From the NCBI RefSeq assembly GCF_000017185.1, contig NC_009635.1:1325189-1389188 (forward strand): 64,000 nucleotides of DNA, given 5' to 3'. The notes under the pieces were generated by a model that did not search any database, was not told where the DNA came from, and saw nothing but the letters and a program-made list of their open reading frames with translations. The position numbers were made by a program, and so were the translations under genes. Source of the DNA: Methanococcus aeolicus Nankai-3 (lineage in GTDB: Archaea > AGJL01 > Methanococci > Methanococcales > Methanococcaceae). Below, in pieces: positions 39,338 through 49,001 of this stretch (positions are counted from its first letter, which is position 1; each line of letters opens with the position of its first letter).

Positions 39338-40411
39338 ATGAATTCTTATTTAAATTTGAAAGAGGAAGTTTGGGACAAAGATATTTGTTCGGGTTGTGGT
39401 GCATGTGTAGCAGTGTGCCCCGTAGATAATATCTATTTTAAAGAAGATAGCCCTATAAAATTCATATGTGATGAATGTGCATGTATAATCTCCCCTGTTG
39501 AAGAAATAGAATACCCAGTTTCTGCTGAATTCTGTAAGACAACTCTTTACGATGTCCCTTGTGGTGCATGTTATGGCGCCTGCCCAAGAACAAAAAATAA
39601 AGTTATTCCAACGGTGAAAAACGGAATTGGTAGAGTGCTACAAAGTGTAAAGGCAAAATCTAAAATAGAAGTAAAAGAAGCCCAAAGTGGAGGCGTAGTT
39701 TCTGCCATATTGGCAAGTGCTTTTGATGAAGGATTAATTGATGGTGCCATTGTAATGATGGAGGACAAATGGACAATGGAACCACAATCCTATTTAGCAA
39801 CATCAAAAGAGGAAGTTTTAAAATCCGCAGGAAGTAGATATAACTGGAATGTGCCAATACTTAGGGCTTTAAAAGATGCCGTAATGGTTAAAAAGTTAAA
39901 GAAAATAGCAATTGTAGGAACTCCATGTGTAATGAATGCAGTGCATCAAATAATGGCATCAGACAATGACCTTTTAAAACCATTTAAAGATACAATAAGG
40001 TTAAAAATAGGTTTATTCTGTTTCGAAACCTACAATTATGAAAAAATGATGGAAATATTTGAAAAAAATAATATAAATCCATGGGATGTTCGGAAGATGG
40101 ACATAGAAAAAGGAAAATTATTAATTAAACTTAGAGATGGCGAAGTTATTAAGTTTAAATTAGATGAAGTAGAAGATGCAATGAGGGCAGGATGTAAAGT
40201 TTGCGGTGATTTTTCAGGAATTGTGGCAGACCTCTCTGTTGGAAATGTGGGAGCTCCCTCAAATTATTCAACCATTCTTATAAGAAATGATTGGGGAGCA
40301 GGATTTTTCAAAAGAGCCGTAGATAATGAATATGTTGAATATGGAGAAGGAGTAAATATGAATGCAGTAGAAAAACTTGTTAAATTAAAAAAACAAAGAG
40401 TAAAACAATAA
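39338..40411 (+). CDS. FrhB-like F420-dependent electron-input subunit
   Basis: 357 aa. N-terminal [4Fe-4S] motif CSGCGACVAVCPVDN and further cysteines CDECAC, CGACYGACPR; then the FrhB/FdhB core with QSGGVVSAILASAFDEGLID, SAGSRYNWNVPILRAL and the CxxC of CKVCGDFSG. Relatives bind FAD and oxidise or reduce coenzyme F420. Next to a split glutamate synthase lacking the usual NADPH beta subunit, it most likely feeds F420H2 electrons to the FMN subunit; a similar cluster is in M. jannaschii (MJ1349-1351, from memory). Start ATG 39338 after GGTG. Confidence 0.88.
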   Translation: MNSYLNLKEEVWDKDICSGCGACVAVCPVDNIYFKEDSPIKFICDECACIISPVEEIEYPVSAEFCKTTLYDVPCGACYGACPRTKNKVIPTVKNGIGRVLQSVKAKSKIEVKEAQSGGVVSAILASAFDEGLIDGAIVMMEDKWTMEPQSYLATSKEEVLKSAGSRYNWNVPILRALKDAVMVKKLKKIAIVGTPCVMNAVHQIMASDNDLLKPFKDTIRLKIGLFCFETYNYEKMMEIFEKNNINPWDVRKMDIEKGKLLIKLRDGEVIKFKLDEVEDAMRAGCKVCGDFSGIVADLSVGNVGAPSNYSTILIRNDWGAGFFKRAVDNEYVEYGEGVNMNAVEKLVKLKKQRVKQ

Positions 40412-40429
40412 ATATAAATATATAATACA

Positions 40430-40900
40430 CTATTTTTTTATTATTTTTTTATTGCACCATCTTTTAACAATTTCCTTTATTATATCGTAGGAACTATGGA
40501 AATCACAATTAGTATATTCCTTAGTTTTTACAATTTCAACATCTAATCCTAATTTTTTCAATTCGTTTTTTAAATTTTCAGCATCAAAAGTAATTTGGTC
40601 AGGACCTAAAACTATAATATCTGGTTTTATTTTAAGAATAGGTTCTAATTTATCAGTTAAACTACCCAATATAGCTTTATCAACCGGTTTAATCGCCTCT
40701 ATCATTTCTCTTCTCTGATTCTCTGGTATTACCGGTTTTCTACCTTTTATTTTTTTTACGGTTTCATCTCTTGCTATTACTACAATCAATTCATCTCCTA
40801 AACTTTTGGCATATTTTAAAGTATTGTGATGTCCAGGATGGAGTAAATCAAAAGTTCCCGCAGTTAGCACTATTTTTTTAGTTTTATCGTTGGTTTTCAT
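40430..40900 (-). CDS. ribL: FAD synthetase RibL (archaeal nucleotidyltransferase)
   Basis: 156 aa. The nucleotidyltransferase motif is [20 protein letters not shown] (HxGH at about 21-24); later [13 protein letters not shown], and a C-terminal pair of cysteines, one in TNCDFHSS and one near KRWCNKK, as in the characterised MJ1179 FAD synthetase, whose cysteines are redox sensitive. It makes FAD from FMN and CTP or ATP. It converges with the FrhB-like flavoprotein gene; 18 nt separate the stops. Confidence 0.9.
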   Translation of the reverse strand: MKTNDKTKKIVLTAGTFDLLHPGHHNTLKYAKSLGDELIVVIARDETVKKIKGRKPVIPENQRREMIEAIKPVDKAILGSLTDKLEPILKIKPDIIVLGPDQITFDAENLKNELKKLGLDVEIVKTKEYTNCDFHSSYDIIKEIVKRWCNKKIIKK

Positions 40901-41023
40901 ATTACCATCTAATTATTATTTATAAATAATATAAAAAAAATTAAAATAAAAATATATTGTGGAGCGGAGCTCCTTAATAAAAAAATAATATATAATGCTA
41001 AAAAGAAAAAAATTATTTATTAA

Positions 41024-41227
41024 TTACATTTTTAAAGCCATTTTTATGTCGTCAGCTTTAACAGTTTTTCTTCCTGCATGTTTTGCTAATTCTACGGATT
41101 CTTTTGCAATGTCCATTGCTATATCCTCTAATACTTCAACTAATACCTTAGCTGCTTCTTCACTTACTCTTTCAGCTCCTGCTGATTTTAATATTCTTAC
41201 TACTGGTGCAACTGGAAGTTCTGCCAT
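41024..41227 (-). CDS. Archaeal histone
   Basis: 67 aa, a minimal histone fold: helix 1 [15 protein letters not shown], helix 2 [20 protein letters not shown] and helix 3 [13 protein letters not shown], with the conserved ARR-like [11 protein letters not shown] loop. Dimers and larger stacks wrap DNA. Ribosome site AAGGTGA. Upstream, CCAAAAGATTTATATATTG at about 41270-41288 on the minus strand is a strong BRE/TATA. A GGAGCTCC lies just beyond its stop at 40966. Confidence 0.97.
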   Translation of the reverse strand: MAELPVAPVVRILKSAGAERVSEEAAKVLVEVLEDIAMDIAKESVELAKHAGRKTVKADDIKMALKM

Positions 41228-41752
41228 AATATCACCTTTTTTGATTATATCTTAATCCTTATGCGGGGCAATATATAAATCTTTTGGAAAATATCTTTAA
41301 TTAATCCCATATTATATATATTGGGCTGATTAATTATTGTATGTTCGAAAAGTCAAATTCCTCGAATTTGTTAAGTAAATCATAGATTAGATGAAATCCT
41401 GCGGATTTCATTGCTCAAACCTTGTTTGATTTACTAAATCAAAGAGCTATAAAAATCCCAAAGGGATTTTTATTTAATTCGTTCTTTATGTGTACTATGT
41501 ATCTTGTTGTATTTAACCTAATACAGCACAAAATACTAAGAACCAAATAGTTTATAGTGCAAAGAGTTCCCGAATGGACTATCCAATGGTATATCACAAG
41601 AAGCATATGGGCCCAATGATAATTTATTATAGTATAATATAGATAAAATATTTTACACCGATTTAATCTGATATGCTATTTATAGGTAAATAAAGAAGTA
41701 AATAAGAAATAATAGATAATAAATAAGTAAAGAAAGAAGCAATGGTGGTAAT
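41228..41752. other. Long spacer with hairpins and degenerate repeat pieces
   Basis: About 525 bp without a gene. The first 65 bp form the histone promoter (minus). From 41340 there are hairpins: AAATTCCTCGAATTT, GAAATCCTGCGGATTTC, and AAAAATCCCAAAGGGATTTTT at 41453-41473. The stretch 41540-41610, with ATACTAAG and GAGTTCCCGAATGGACTAT, resembles parts of 51440-51515 and 62720-62780. It looks like an eroded intergenic element of a third family; no coding sequence is seen. Confidence 0.45.
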
Positions 41753-42328
41753 ATTAACAAAAAGGAAATAATCGAATGGATTGTTTTTATAGTTGTGCTT
41801 TTAATTGTATGGAGTCATATAAATGTGGTGGTATCGGATAGTATGGTTCCAGTAATGGAACGGGGGGATTTTGTAATTGTATCCAACGCAAACTGGGAAT
41901 TTAATCCAAATGATGTTCAAGTTGGGGATATTGTTGTATATAAAGCACATTGGGCAACAGATAATTACACGATAATAGAAAGCAACATATTGGTAAATAA
42001 TAAACTTCTTTATTTATTAGATGGACCTACAACTAAACCAGTAATACATAGGGTTATAGATAAAGTGCAGTATAAAAATAATACCTATATAGTTACAAAA
42101 GGAGATAACAATCCAATCAATGACCCAGAGTTAATTTCAGTAAATCAAATAAAACAAAAAGTAATAACAATAAATGGAGCTCCCTTAGTAATCCCATATA
42201 TAGGATACATTTCAATAATATTAAAAGAAAATATAATATTGGCCAGTTTGCTTATTATTCTGTTGTATGCTTATGATTATATAAGGGGAGATAACAAACG
42301 GAAAAACAATAAACAGAAAACACAATAA
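41753..42328 (+). CDS. Signal peptidase I (archaeal type), probable ATT start
   Basis: About 191 aa. Catalytic Ser in VSDSMVPVMERGD and the archaeal/eukaryal histidine in TKPVIHRVIDKV, with GDNNPIND downstream; a C-terminal membrane segment (ENIILASLLIILLYAYDYI). The N-terminal anchor, NKKEIIEWIVFIVVLLIVWS, is in frame only if translation starts at ATT 41753, 3 nt after GGTGGT. The first canonical codon, GTG 41795, cuts the anchor in half and has no ribosome site. Either a rare ATT start, or a base change or sequencing error. Cleaves secreted protein signals. Confidence 0.8.
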   Translation: MNKKEIIEWIVFIVVLLIVWSHINVVVSDSMVPVMERGDFVIVSNANWEFNPNDVQVGDIVVYKAHWATDNYTIIESNILVNNKLLYLLDGPTTKPVIHRVIDKVQYKNNTYIVTKGDNNPINDPELISVNQIKQKVITINGAPLVIPYIGYISIILKENIILASLLIILLYAYDYIRGDNKRKNNKQKTQ

Positions 42329-42333
42329 AAATT

Positions 42334-42520
42334 TATAGTCAATCTTCGGTCTTTTTCAATAAACTGTCTCAAAATCGCAAAGCGATTTTTACGATCGTAT
42401 AAATTTTTCAGAGAAAAATTTAGAGATCATATTAAAGCTAAAATCTTTATCATATCGCAACAAATGAAGAAATTTATAATAAGTTAGGACAGATAAAGGA
42501 CATTTATTGAACTTATTATA
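42334..42520. repeat. TATAGTTAATCTTC-ended element, copy C
   Basis: Left end TATAGTCAATCTTCGGTC, inner hairpin AAAATCGCAAAGCGATTTTTACGA, AAATTTTTCAGAGAAAAATTT, then GGACAGATAAAGGACATTTATTGAACTTATTATA. The right end is eroded compared with copies B, D and E. About 187 nt, lying 5 nt after the signal peptidase stop and before the convergent reductase gene, so it may serve both as terminator. Confidence 0.75.
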
Positions 42521-42534
42521 ATATTATATAATTT

Positions 42535-43710
42535 TTATATAATATCTTTAAAATATTTTAATAGAGATGGTGCCCTTTTCACCGCTCTAAATGCTATTTT
42601 TGCCACATCAATTTCTTCCAATCTTTCATCCATAGCGTCTGCCAAAGCATTTAACTCTTTTTCACTGAATTTTTGAAGAACTTTTTTATATTTTAATTCA
42701 TCCATTAATAATTTATAATATTTTTCTTTCCATCTATTTTCATATTCTACTAAATAATCTTCTGAACAATTGTTGCTTTTAATGGCTTCTCCCGCAACTT
42801 TTCCTGCAATTGAACCACAGCTTAATGACAAATAGATACCTCCGCCAGATATTGGACTGATTTGCCCAGCGGCATCACCAACAACCATGAAATTATCGGC
42901 CACAGTTTTTTCAATTGGCCCTCCAACCGGAGCTCCACCACATTTAAATTCAATTGGTGTGGCATTATCCAACCTTCCTTCCAACAATGGATGTTCTAAA
43001 AATTCATTTAAGTAATCGATGGCTTTCTTTTTACTGTCTATAATTCCCAAACCTACATTTGCAGTTTCTCCTTTTGGGAATATCCACACATACCCTTTGG
43101 GACAAATATCTCCGAAATAAAATTCCATCATATTTTTATCAAGTAATTTAACATTGGTCATTTCATACTCGGCACAGGAACATATTTCTGTGACTTTTTT
43201 CTTGCACTTTATTCCTGCCATTTCTGCAATTGAGCTTTCAACACCATCAGCAGCAATTACAATTTTTGCTTTTATGGCGTATATCTGTCCAAGATGATTG
43301 ACAATAACAGTATATTTTTCGCCATCATAATCTAATCCTACGACTCTACTTTTAATGGCTATTTTAGTTCCAACATTTGCACTTCTAACTGCAAGGTGTT
43401 TGTCGAATATTTTTCTTTCTACAACATACCCTTGTGTTTTTCCTCCTTTAACAATTATTTTTTTACCATTTGGGGCAACTAATATTCCTCCATCAATTTT
43501 ACTCCTAATAAATGAAGGGTCGGGATTTATTCCAAATTCATCAAGATATGGGACAGCTTCTGCACATCTAACCGGAGTTCCAATTTCTTGGGATTTATCT
43601 ATTAATAGGGTTTTTGCACCATTTATTGACGAATGATATGATGCCATACTCCCTCCTGGACCTGCACCGATAACAATAACATCGTATTCACTATCAAGTA
43701 ATTCTCTCAT
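42535..43710 (-). CDS. Geranylgeranyl reductase (archaeal lipid saturation)
   Basis: 391 aa. FAD-binding [25 protein letters not shown] near residues 9-27, with the family motif VRCAEAV, and the second FAD motif [20 protein letters not shown]. It reduces the geranylgeranyl chains of archaeol phospholipids. I start at ATG 43710 (GGAGGAG ribosome site) instead of a 23-codon upstream extension. The next gene upstream is a 2[4Fe-4S] ferredoxin, 2 nt away, very likely its electron donor. Confidence 0.92.
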   Translation of the reverse strand: MRELLDSEYDVIVIGAGPGGSMASYHSSINGAKTLLIDKSQEIGTPVRCAEAVPYLDEFGINPDPSFIRSKIDGGILVAPNGKKIIVKGGKTQGYVVERKIFDKHLAVRSANVGTKIAIKSRVVGLDYDGEKYTVIVNHLGQIYAIKAKIVIAADGVESSIAEMAGIKCKKKVTEICSCAEYEMTNVKLLDKNMMEFYFGDICPKGYVWIFPKGETANVGLGIIDSKKKAIDYLNEFLEHPLLEGRLDNATPIEFKCGGAPVGGPIEKTVADNFMVVGDAAGQISPISGGGIYLSLSCGSIAGKVAGEAIKSNNCSEDYLVEYENRWKEKYYKLLMDELKYKKVLQKFSEKELNALADAMDERLEEIDVAKIAFRAVKRAPSLLKYFKDII

Positions 43711-43712
43711 AT

Positions 43713-43886
43713 TTACTCCTCCAAAGTATTTAGTGCATTTAATGGACAAACAATTGCACAAAGTCCGCAACTGTTGCATTTTTCATTATCTATTATAACT
43801 GTATTTTCTATTAATTCAATTGCGAGTCTATTACATACTCCAACACAAGCTCCGCAATATCCGCATTTTTCAATATTGACTTCCAT
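43713..43886 (-). CDS. 2[4Fe-4S] ferredoxin
   Basis: 57 aa. Two classical motifs, [15 protein letters not shown] and [15 protein letters not shown], fill the protein. Start ATG 43886 (MEVNIEKC), with AGTGATATA upstream, gives the usual ferredoxin length; the upstream in-frame start only adds an unconserved leader. Its stop lies 2 nt before the reductase start, so they are translationally coupled. Likely passes electrons to geranylgeranyl reductase. Confidence 0.92.
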   Translation of the reverse strand: MEVNIEKCGYCGACVGVCNRLAIELIENTVIIDNEKCNSCGLCAIVCPLNALNTLEE

Positions 43887-44066
43887 TATATCACTTTTAA
43901 AATATGGCGTATTAATTGTAGGTATATCGGCTAACACATAACAATTGCACTATTATATGTCTTAACGACTAATTTTGCTCAATTACTTGTTATGGGCATG
44001 CATATTCAATCAACTGCCGATTCACTGTATTTATTCATTTGTTATTGTTTTCATAACTTTTATATA

Positions 44067-44717
44067 TTACCTTAGTTTTAGTCGTGGAATCATAGCACTT
44101 AATATTGCATCTTTACATAAATCTATTCTATTTAATGCACCATTGGTGATGTATCCTATAATACCTTCATTTTTGCCTATGTCTTGAATATTGTATATAT
44201 TTTGAACTGCAATGCTACATTCAACTCCTTTTTTTATTTCAGTTACTATTTCTTCTGGCAATTCAAATCCCTTGGAGCTCCCAATAGTGTAATCTAATCC
44301 GTTATATATGGCACATATATGCATGTCTAAATATTTTCCCCCCATTTCTATAAGTCCAGCTTCTATTCCAATACCATATAAACAAGATTTTGAATTAAAG
44401 GCTTCTTTTGCCCTGTTAATGGCTCCTTTTGATGTTTCTTCCAATCCAACTGGTTGGGGCGATACCCCACTATCTGTATTTATTCCTTTAACCAATACGC
44501 TTCCAATGGTATTGGTAATCACCTCTTCTACGGCTTTTATCTTTACTGGGTTTTCACTTCCAACGGTTACTACCTTTAGCTTGTGCCCTGCTGGACCTCC
44601 CCGTAGTAGTTTTGCCTTTTCTATGCAATCCTCATTATTGCATATAAAACTACCAAACATAAAATTTTTGGCGGGAGCTCCACATATTTCGCACTGTTTA
44701 TTTTCGTATAATGTCAT
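44067..44717 (-). CDS. DUF84 non-canonical purine NTP pyrophosphatase with zinc ribbon
   Basis: About 216 aa. Residues 8-35 hold a zinc ribbon, CEICGAPAKNFMFGSFIC followed by C of NNEDC; the main domain KVVTVGSENPVKIKAVEEV, GVSPQPVGLEETSKGAINRA and GIGIEAGLIEMGGKYLD is the inosine/xanthosine triphosphatase (YjjX/DUF84) family. It removes ITP or XTP from the nucleotide pool. ATG 44717, with GAGGAG, overlaps nothing and starts 1 nt after the stop of the RNase P gene. The zinc ribbon is an addition to the usual fold. Confidence 0.82.
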   Translation of the reverse strand: MTLYENKQCEICGAPAKNFMFGSFICNNEDCIEKAKLLRGGPAGHKLKVVTVGSENPVKIKAVEEVITNTIGSVLVKGINTDSGVSPQPVGLEETSKGAINRAKEAFNSKSCLYGIGIEAGLIEMGGKYLDMHICAIYNGLDYTIGSSKGFELPEEIVTEIKKGVECSIAVQNIYNIQDIGKNEGIIGYITNGALNRIDLCKDAILSAMIPRLKLR

Positions 44718-44718
44718 A

Positions 44719-45441
44719 TTACTCCTCAATGCATTCATTATTTTTATTGGTAAATACCTCAATGCCATACCTAATTACAGATTTATCTTTTAAATAAGTT
44801 CTATAATTGGCAATTTTATATGGGGTATCCATTATTTTATTTGAATAATTAATATCTTCTGTCAGAGTATTTAAAAAACTTCTCAAATCTTTTGGGGCTT
44901 TTATCCCATATATATTTTTTGCACTGCTGGATATAACAACGGGAGTATCATATTTTTTTGCTAAAAATAGGTTTCTCCTAAATGACCATATAATTTTTGC
45001 CCTATCATAATGCTGTTTTTCCAATAGATTTTTGAAGTTTAATTCTATTGCCACCCTATGGGAGCTCCCCAATCTTGCAAGAATATGGTCTATGCCATTA
45101 TCCATTCTATATCGTTCTGGTGAAGACAATATATCTACGGCATGAGTTTCAAGTGCCGTTCTATTGATTGTAATATCTCCACCACCTACAAGAATAACAT
45201 CTACTTTATCCCTGTATTTTTTAACTAATTTTGTAATGTCCCGCGGAGATTTTGATTTTGATATTATTTTTAGTCCGGAATATACCTTAAAATCCTGTGT
45301 TTCTCCGTATTTTTTAATTTCTTCAAATTTTTCTTTGTTGTATTCATTATTTTGAACGGCTATTGAACCATTCCATCCAATTTCTTTTAATAAATCAATT
45401 CCATCATTATCAAAAATATAATTAATATCAAGGAGCTCCAT
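44719..45441 (-). CDS. rnp3: Ribonuclease P protein component 3 (Rpp30-like)
   Basis: About 240 aa. TIM-barrel RNase P protein: DVILVGGGDITINRTALETH, VDILSSPERYRMDNGIDH and RVAIELNFKNLLEK are family signatures, with VISSSAKNIYGIKAPKDLRS later. Works with Pop5 and the RNase P RNA in tRNA 5' maturation. I use ATG 45441, after GGTTGAAT, rather than the GTG/ATG three codons earlier. The start codon itself overlaps GGAGCTCC (ATG GAG CTC CTT). Confidence 0.9.
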   Translation of the reverse strand: MELLDINYIFDNDGIDLLKEIGWNGSIAVQNNEYNKEKFEEIKKYGETQDFKVYSGLKIISKSKSPRDITKLVKKYRDKVDVILVGGGDITINRTALETHAVDILSSPERYRMDNGIDHILARLGSSHRVAIELNFKNLLEKQHYDRAKIIWSFRRNLFLAKKYDTPVVISSSAKNIYGIKAPKDLRSFLNTLTEDINYSNKIMDTPYKIANYRTYLKDKSVIRYGIEVFTNKNNECIEE

Positions 45442-45567
45442 AGTATTCAACCATTTTATTTATTAATAATGCATATTAAAAAAAGATATAATTTATAATA
45501 TAATTCTATTATAATATAATTTTAAATTATCGATATAAAAATGTAAAAAGGAAATATTAATAAAATT

Positions 45568-45761
45568 TATAGTCAATCTTCGACCGTTTTCATATAAAAT
45601 ATGCCATATTAAAAAGCCAAACTATATTATTATATTAATAAAAACGGAGTAAATGTACCCAATAATTTCTCAAAACTCCGAAGGAGTTTTTACGACCTCA
45701 AAATTCCAGAGGAATTTTTACAATAGGACAAATAAAGGACAGTTATTGAAGATTAACTATA
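45568..45761. repeat. TATAGTTAATCTTC-ended element, copy D
   Basis: Left end TATAGTCAATCTTCGACC, right end GGACAGTTATTGAAGATTAACTATA ending at 45761, 2 nt from the stop codon of the DUF211 gene. Two mini-hairpins lie inside: CTCAAAACTCCGAAGGAGTTTTTACGA and CTCAAAATTCCAGAGGAATTTTTACA. The interior left half is closely similar to copy G at the right end of the window. About 194 nt. Confidence 0.82.
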
Positions 45762-45762
45762 A

Positions 45763-46053
45763 TTATCTATCTTGGGGCGTTATTACTTTTTCTATAATTG
45801 TTTTTCCAGCTGCAACTTCATCTATACTATGAATTACCCCGTTCATTGATTCAATTATTTCTTTTATGGGTTTATAGTCTATATCATTACCTTCAATTGT
45901 TATTTTAATATTTTCCGTCTGTTTATCTATTTCATATACGGAAATATTTACTCCCTCTACCTTATCCAATGCACATAACTTCATAGATATGTCTGTTATT
46001 TTAGGCTCATGCACCTTTAAAACATCTAATACGATTCTTCTTAATCCTGGCAA
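45763..46053 (-). CDS. DUF211 family protein
   Basis: About 96 aa. The start GLRRIVLDVLKVHEPKITD and the alternating pattern of a ferredoxin-like ACT-type fold (VEGVNISVYEIDKQTENIKI, YKPIKEIIESMNGVIHSIDE) match archaeal DUF211, whose function is unknown; a metal-binding or sensor role has been suggested for similar folds. I take TTG 46053 with GGAGG 8 nt upstream; an in-frame ATG at 46068 would include that ribosome site in the gene. Confidence 0.75.
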   Translation of the reverse strand: MPGLRRIVLDVLKVHEPKITDISMKLCALDKVEGVNISVYEIDKQTENIKITIEGNDIDYKPIKEIIESMNGVIHSIDEVAAGKTIIEKVITPQDR

Positions 46054-46121
46054 TTTCCATTCCTCCATACAGATTGTTATGCATATATGTATTATCATTT
46101 ATTATTTATATCATTTATTAT

Positions 46122-48944
46122 TTATATTTTATAACTATGGGCATTTTCATCAAGTATCCCAATTTTGGCCAATAAAGCACTTAATTGTATTCTTTCATTT
46201 GCTCCTTCTACCATTCTAAAATCACATTCTCCAATATATTCTGCAAGAACTACCTTATTTTTTTCTTCAATATCTAAATTAGGGAGCTCCCTAAATATCT
46301 GCACAACAATATCTTCTCCACTCATTCCCCAATCTATCATTAAACTATATAGGAGCTCCCGGGCTTCCATAAATTTACCTTTTAAAGATAATTGAATCAT
46401 TTTTCTAATTTCATCGGGTCTTGCTTTAAAGGATACTTTATAAACTATCTCTTCGTCTATTGTGGTTGAAACTGTTGATGCAGTTTGTAGAACATTTATG
46501 GCTTTTCTTAAATCTCCTTCTGATACATAAATTATGGCATCTATACCACTATCTTTTATAACAATATTTTCATTTTGGGCTATTTCAGTTAGTTTTTTTA
46601 CGATATCTTCTCTTTTCAATGGTGAAAACCTGAATATGGCACATCTTGATTGAATTGGGGGGATTATTCGGCTCGGATAGTTGCAATTATGGGATACAAA
46701 TCCATTGGCAATAAATGAATGGTCATTATGACAGGTAATATCATAAACATCCTTGTGTCCAATGTATTCTTTTTTTATTATTTTCTCCGATACATATTTA
46801 TTATCTACTACTTTATCTATAAACTGTTCATAAGTCATATAGTCTCTTGGCAAACCTATTTTTTTGCCTTTCATCTGATTTAATACAAAATCAACCGATA
46901 CCTCATATTTTTTTGCAGTTTTTCGAATGCTGTTTCCAGTTGTTTTTATCTCATTTATTGCATTATTTCCTATTTCTTTTAATATGTTATTTTTATAATA
47001 ACTTTTTATTCTGAGATATTCTCCAACAATCCGTGCAAAATTGTCCTTTTCATAGGCATAGGATATTTTGGATAGGTATTTAATGTAATTTTCATCATTT
47101 GGTGCAACTATTAACTCAATTAAATATTTATTATCAATGGTTCTTTCATTTATTTTTGAATCAATATCAAATTCTTTCAACATGCATTTAATATCTTCAA
47201 AGAACATCTTTGTTTTATTCAGTGCTTCTTTTTCACATCTTAACGATAACTTTATACAGTTTGCGTTGTATTTTTTTATGTTGGGTTTGGTTCCATCGGC
47301 ACCAAACAATCCCCTAATAAATTCCCTCTTTACAAATTTATTTCCTTCTTTTATCCATTCTGGGACTTTATATCCAATTTTTGTTTTATTGCCTATTTCA
47401 ATACCCCAATACATTAACAATAAATAAAGTGTTCTGTTATCAATATATATTGAAGAGGTAATGCCTTGAACTGTTCTTTCACCTATTTTATTGGTTATTT
47501 CTTTTTCTATTATTCCTGAGCATTTGATATTGAGCTCTGTTAAATCGTTTATTATTTGTTTCAACTCATTATTAGTTGAGGTAATTACAATTCTTTTTTC
47601 CTCAGTTTTTGCTAAGTGCCCATCTCCAATTATAAAACCAACTAATCTTGCAAACATTCCTGCGTTCTTGCTATCATAGGTTATACTGTCCCAGTTTCTT
47701 TCTTTGATATTTTTTATATGGTTTTGTGCAAAGCCTTTAACTCCATGATTTAATAATTTTTTAAATGCAGTATAGCTTATTTTTATATTATGCTCTCTTT
47801 CAATTATTCGTTTAATATCCATTATATTTCTTAGGATTATTGGTGAGTTTTTAGAGGTATTTTTTATGAATTGAGTTTTTTTGGATTTATTTATGTTCCT
47901 GTTGATATACTTTTTATTTTCAATGTTCTGCAATATTTGATTTAACCTACCTCTTGAAAGACCAACTGTTTTTTGGAGCTCCTCCCTACTTATACCCTCC
48001 TCTGGAATTGAATTTAATATTTCACATTCTCTATCGGTTAGCCCTTCATGTAATTTTGCATAAAGTTCCAGAGCTCTATTTAATATTACTTCTTTATCCT
48101 TTGTGGTTAATTGGCTAAATTCATCCGCTTCTCCTAATCTCTTATAGTTGCCCTGCAATTCAATTTCTTCAAGGAAATTGTAGAAATCTTTAAGATTTAT
48201 TATTTTTCTACTGTCCTCCTTATATTCAACCCCTTCAAGTGTAGGGTATATTAGAAGCTCATCTCCTTCATTTAATTGAGATATTTTCATCCATCTGTTA
48301 TTTGTTAAAAATTTATGGTCTTCTGTTGCTTCGATGGTTCTACCACTTTCAAGAGTGATTTTATATACTGGATGTCCGACCATTTCTGAGTTGTATTTAA
48401 CTCCTGCTAAAACCAAGTCTTCCCCATTTCTATTTAAAACAGTTTTAATTTTTCTTTCTTCGAATAGTTTTAAATAATCACTGATTTTTAGCTCTCTCTC
48501 GTCAGCAGTGTATATTTTAGCATTTTCAGTTAAACAACTCAATATAAACCTACATATATCCGAATATTTTTCCATAGTTCTTCTAAGGGCATTTTGGGCA
48601 TCACTTGTTAGGGCATCACTTTCATCCAAAAATATTATTTTAAATGGTGCATCTCCAATAGGTTTTGTTCTTGCAAAGTTTTTTACTTTTGTTCTCACCA
48701 CATCAATACCTCTTTCGTCGGAACTGTTGAGTTCCAAAAAATTATCTTTCCAAGTATCGCCGTATAAATCCTTTGCAAGGCACAATGCAGATGTCGTTTT
48801 GCCTAAACCCGGCGGACCACTGAATAGCATATGTGGGAGGGATTCTTTTTCTACATAATTTTTAAGGCGGGTTATAATGGCATCATGTCCTGTAATCTCA
48901 TTCAATGTTTTTGGACGGTATTTTTCAACCCATGGTTTTTCCAT
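46122..48944 (-). CDS. rfcS: Replication factor C small subunit with intein
   Basis: 940 aa precursor; exteins total 323 aa, normal for RfcS. N-extein (1-136): Walker A GPPGLGKT (43-50), Walker B IFLDESD. C-extein (754-940): SRC arginine-finger motif (QSRCAIFRF) and the collar helices. RfcS loads the PCNA clamp with RfcL. The intein sits between FILS and CNYPSR, in the conserved sensor-1 strand. Two GGAGCTCC octamers occur in the C-extein and one in the intein. RfcL is not in the window. Confidence 0.95.
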   Translation of the reverse strand: MEKPWVEKYRPKTLNEITGHDAIITRLKNYVEKESLPHMLFSGPPGLGKTTSALCLAKDLYGDTWKDNFLELNSSDERGIDVVRTKVKNFARTKPIGDAPFKIIFLDESDALTSDAQNALRRTMEKYSDICRFILSCLTENAKIYTADERELKISDYLKLFEERKIKTVLNRNGEDLVLAGVKYNSEMVGHPVYKITLESGRTIEATEDHKFLTNNRWMKISQLNEGDELLIYPTLEGVEYKEDSRKIINLKDFYNFLEEIELQGNYKRLGEADEFSQLTTKDKEVILNRALELYAKLHEGLTDRECEILNSIPEEGISREELQKTVGLSRGRLNQILQNIENKKYINRNINKSKKTQFIKNTSKNSPIILRNIMDIKRIIEREHNIKISYTAFKKLLNHGVKGFAQNHIKNIKERNWDSITYDSKNAGMFARLVGFIIGDGHLAKTEEKRIVITSTNNELKQIINDLTELNIKCSGIIEKEITNKIGERTVQGITSSIYIDNRTLYLLLMYWGIEIGNKTKIGYKVPEWIKEGNKFVKREFIRGLFGADGTKPNIKKYNANCIKLSLRCEKEALNKTKMFFEDIKCMLKEFDIDSKINERTIDNKYLIELIVAPNDENYIKYLSKISYAYEKDNFARIVGEYLRIKSYYKNNILKEIGNNAINEIKTTGNSIRKTAKKYEVSVDFVLNQMKGKKIGLPRDYMTYEQFIDKVVDNKYVSEKIIKKEYIGHKDVYDITCHNDHSFIANGFVSHNCNYPSRIIPPIQSRCAIFRFSPLKREDIVKKLTEIAQNENIVIKDSGIDAIIYVSEGDLRKAINVLQTASTVSTTIDEEIVYKVSFKARPDEIRKMIQLSLKGKFMEARELLYSLMIDWGMSGEDIVVQIFRELPNLDIEEKNKVVLAEYIGECDFRMVEGANERIQLSALLAKIGILDENAHSYKI
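46686..48536 (-). other. Intein in RfcS with LAGLIDADG endonuclease and extra HTH
   Basis: Residues 137-753 (617 aa). Splicing elements: Cys137 at the start ([13 protein letters not shown]), TEDH at 207-210 (block B), and ending [12 protein letters not shown] followed by Cys754. DOD endonuclease motifs [10 protein letters not shown] (434-443) and [10 protein letters not shown] (542-551). Between the splicing half and the endonuclease lies a winged-helix-like segment ([26 protein letters not shown], about 301-340), and a second HTH-like stretch ([16 protein letters not shown]) near 673-688. All catalytic residues appear intact. Confidence 0.93.
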
Positions 48945-49001
48945 ATTTTCACCGAATAACAGATATATTATATTTATTATCCTCTGTTTTTGCTGTGTAT
49001 A

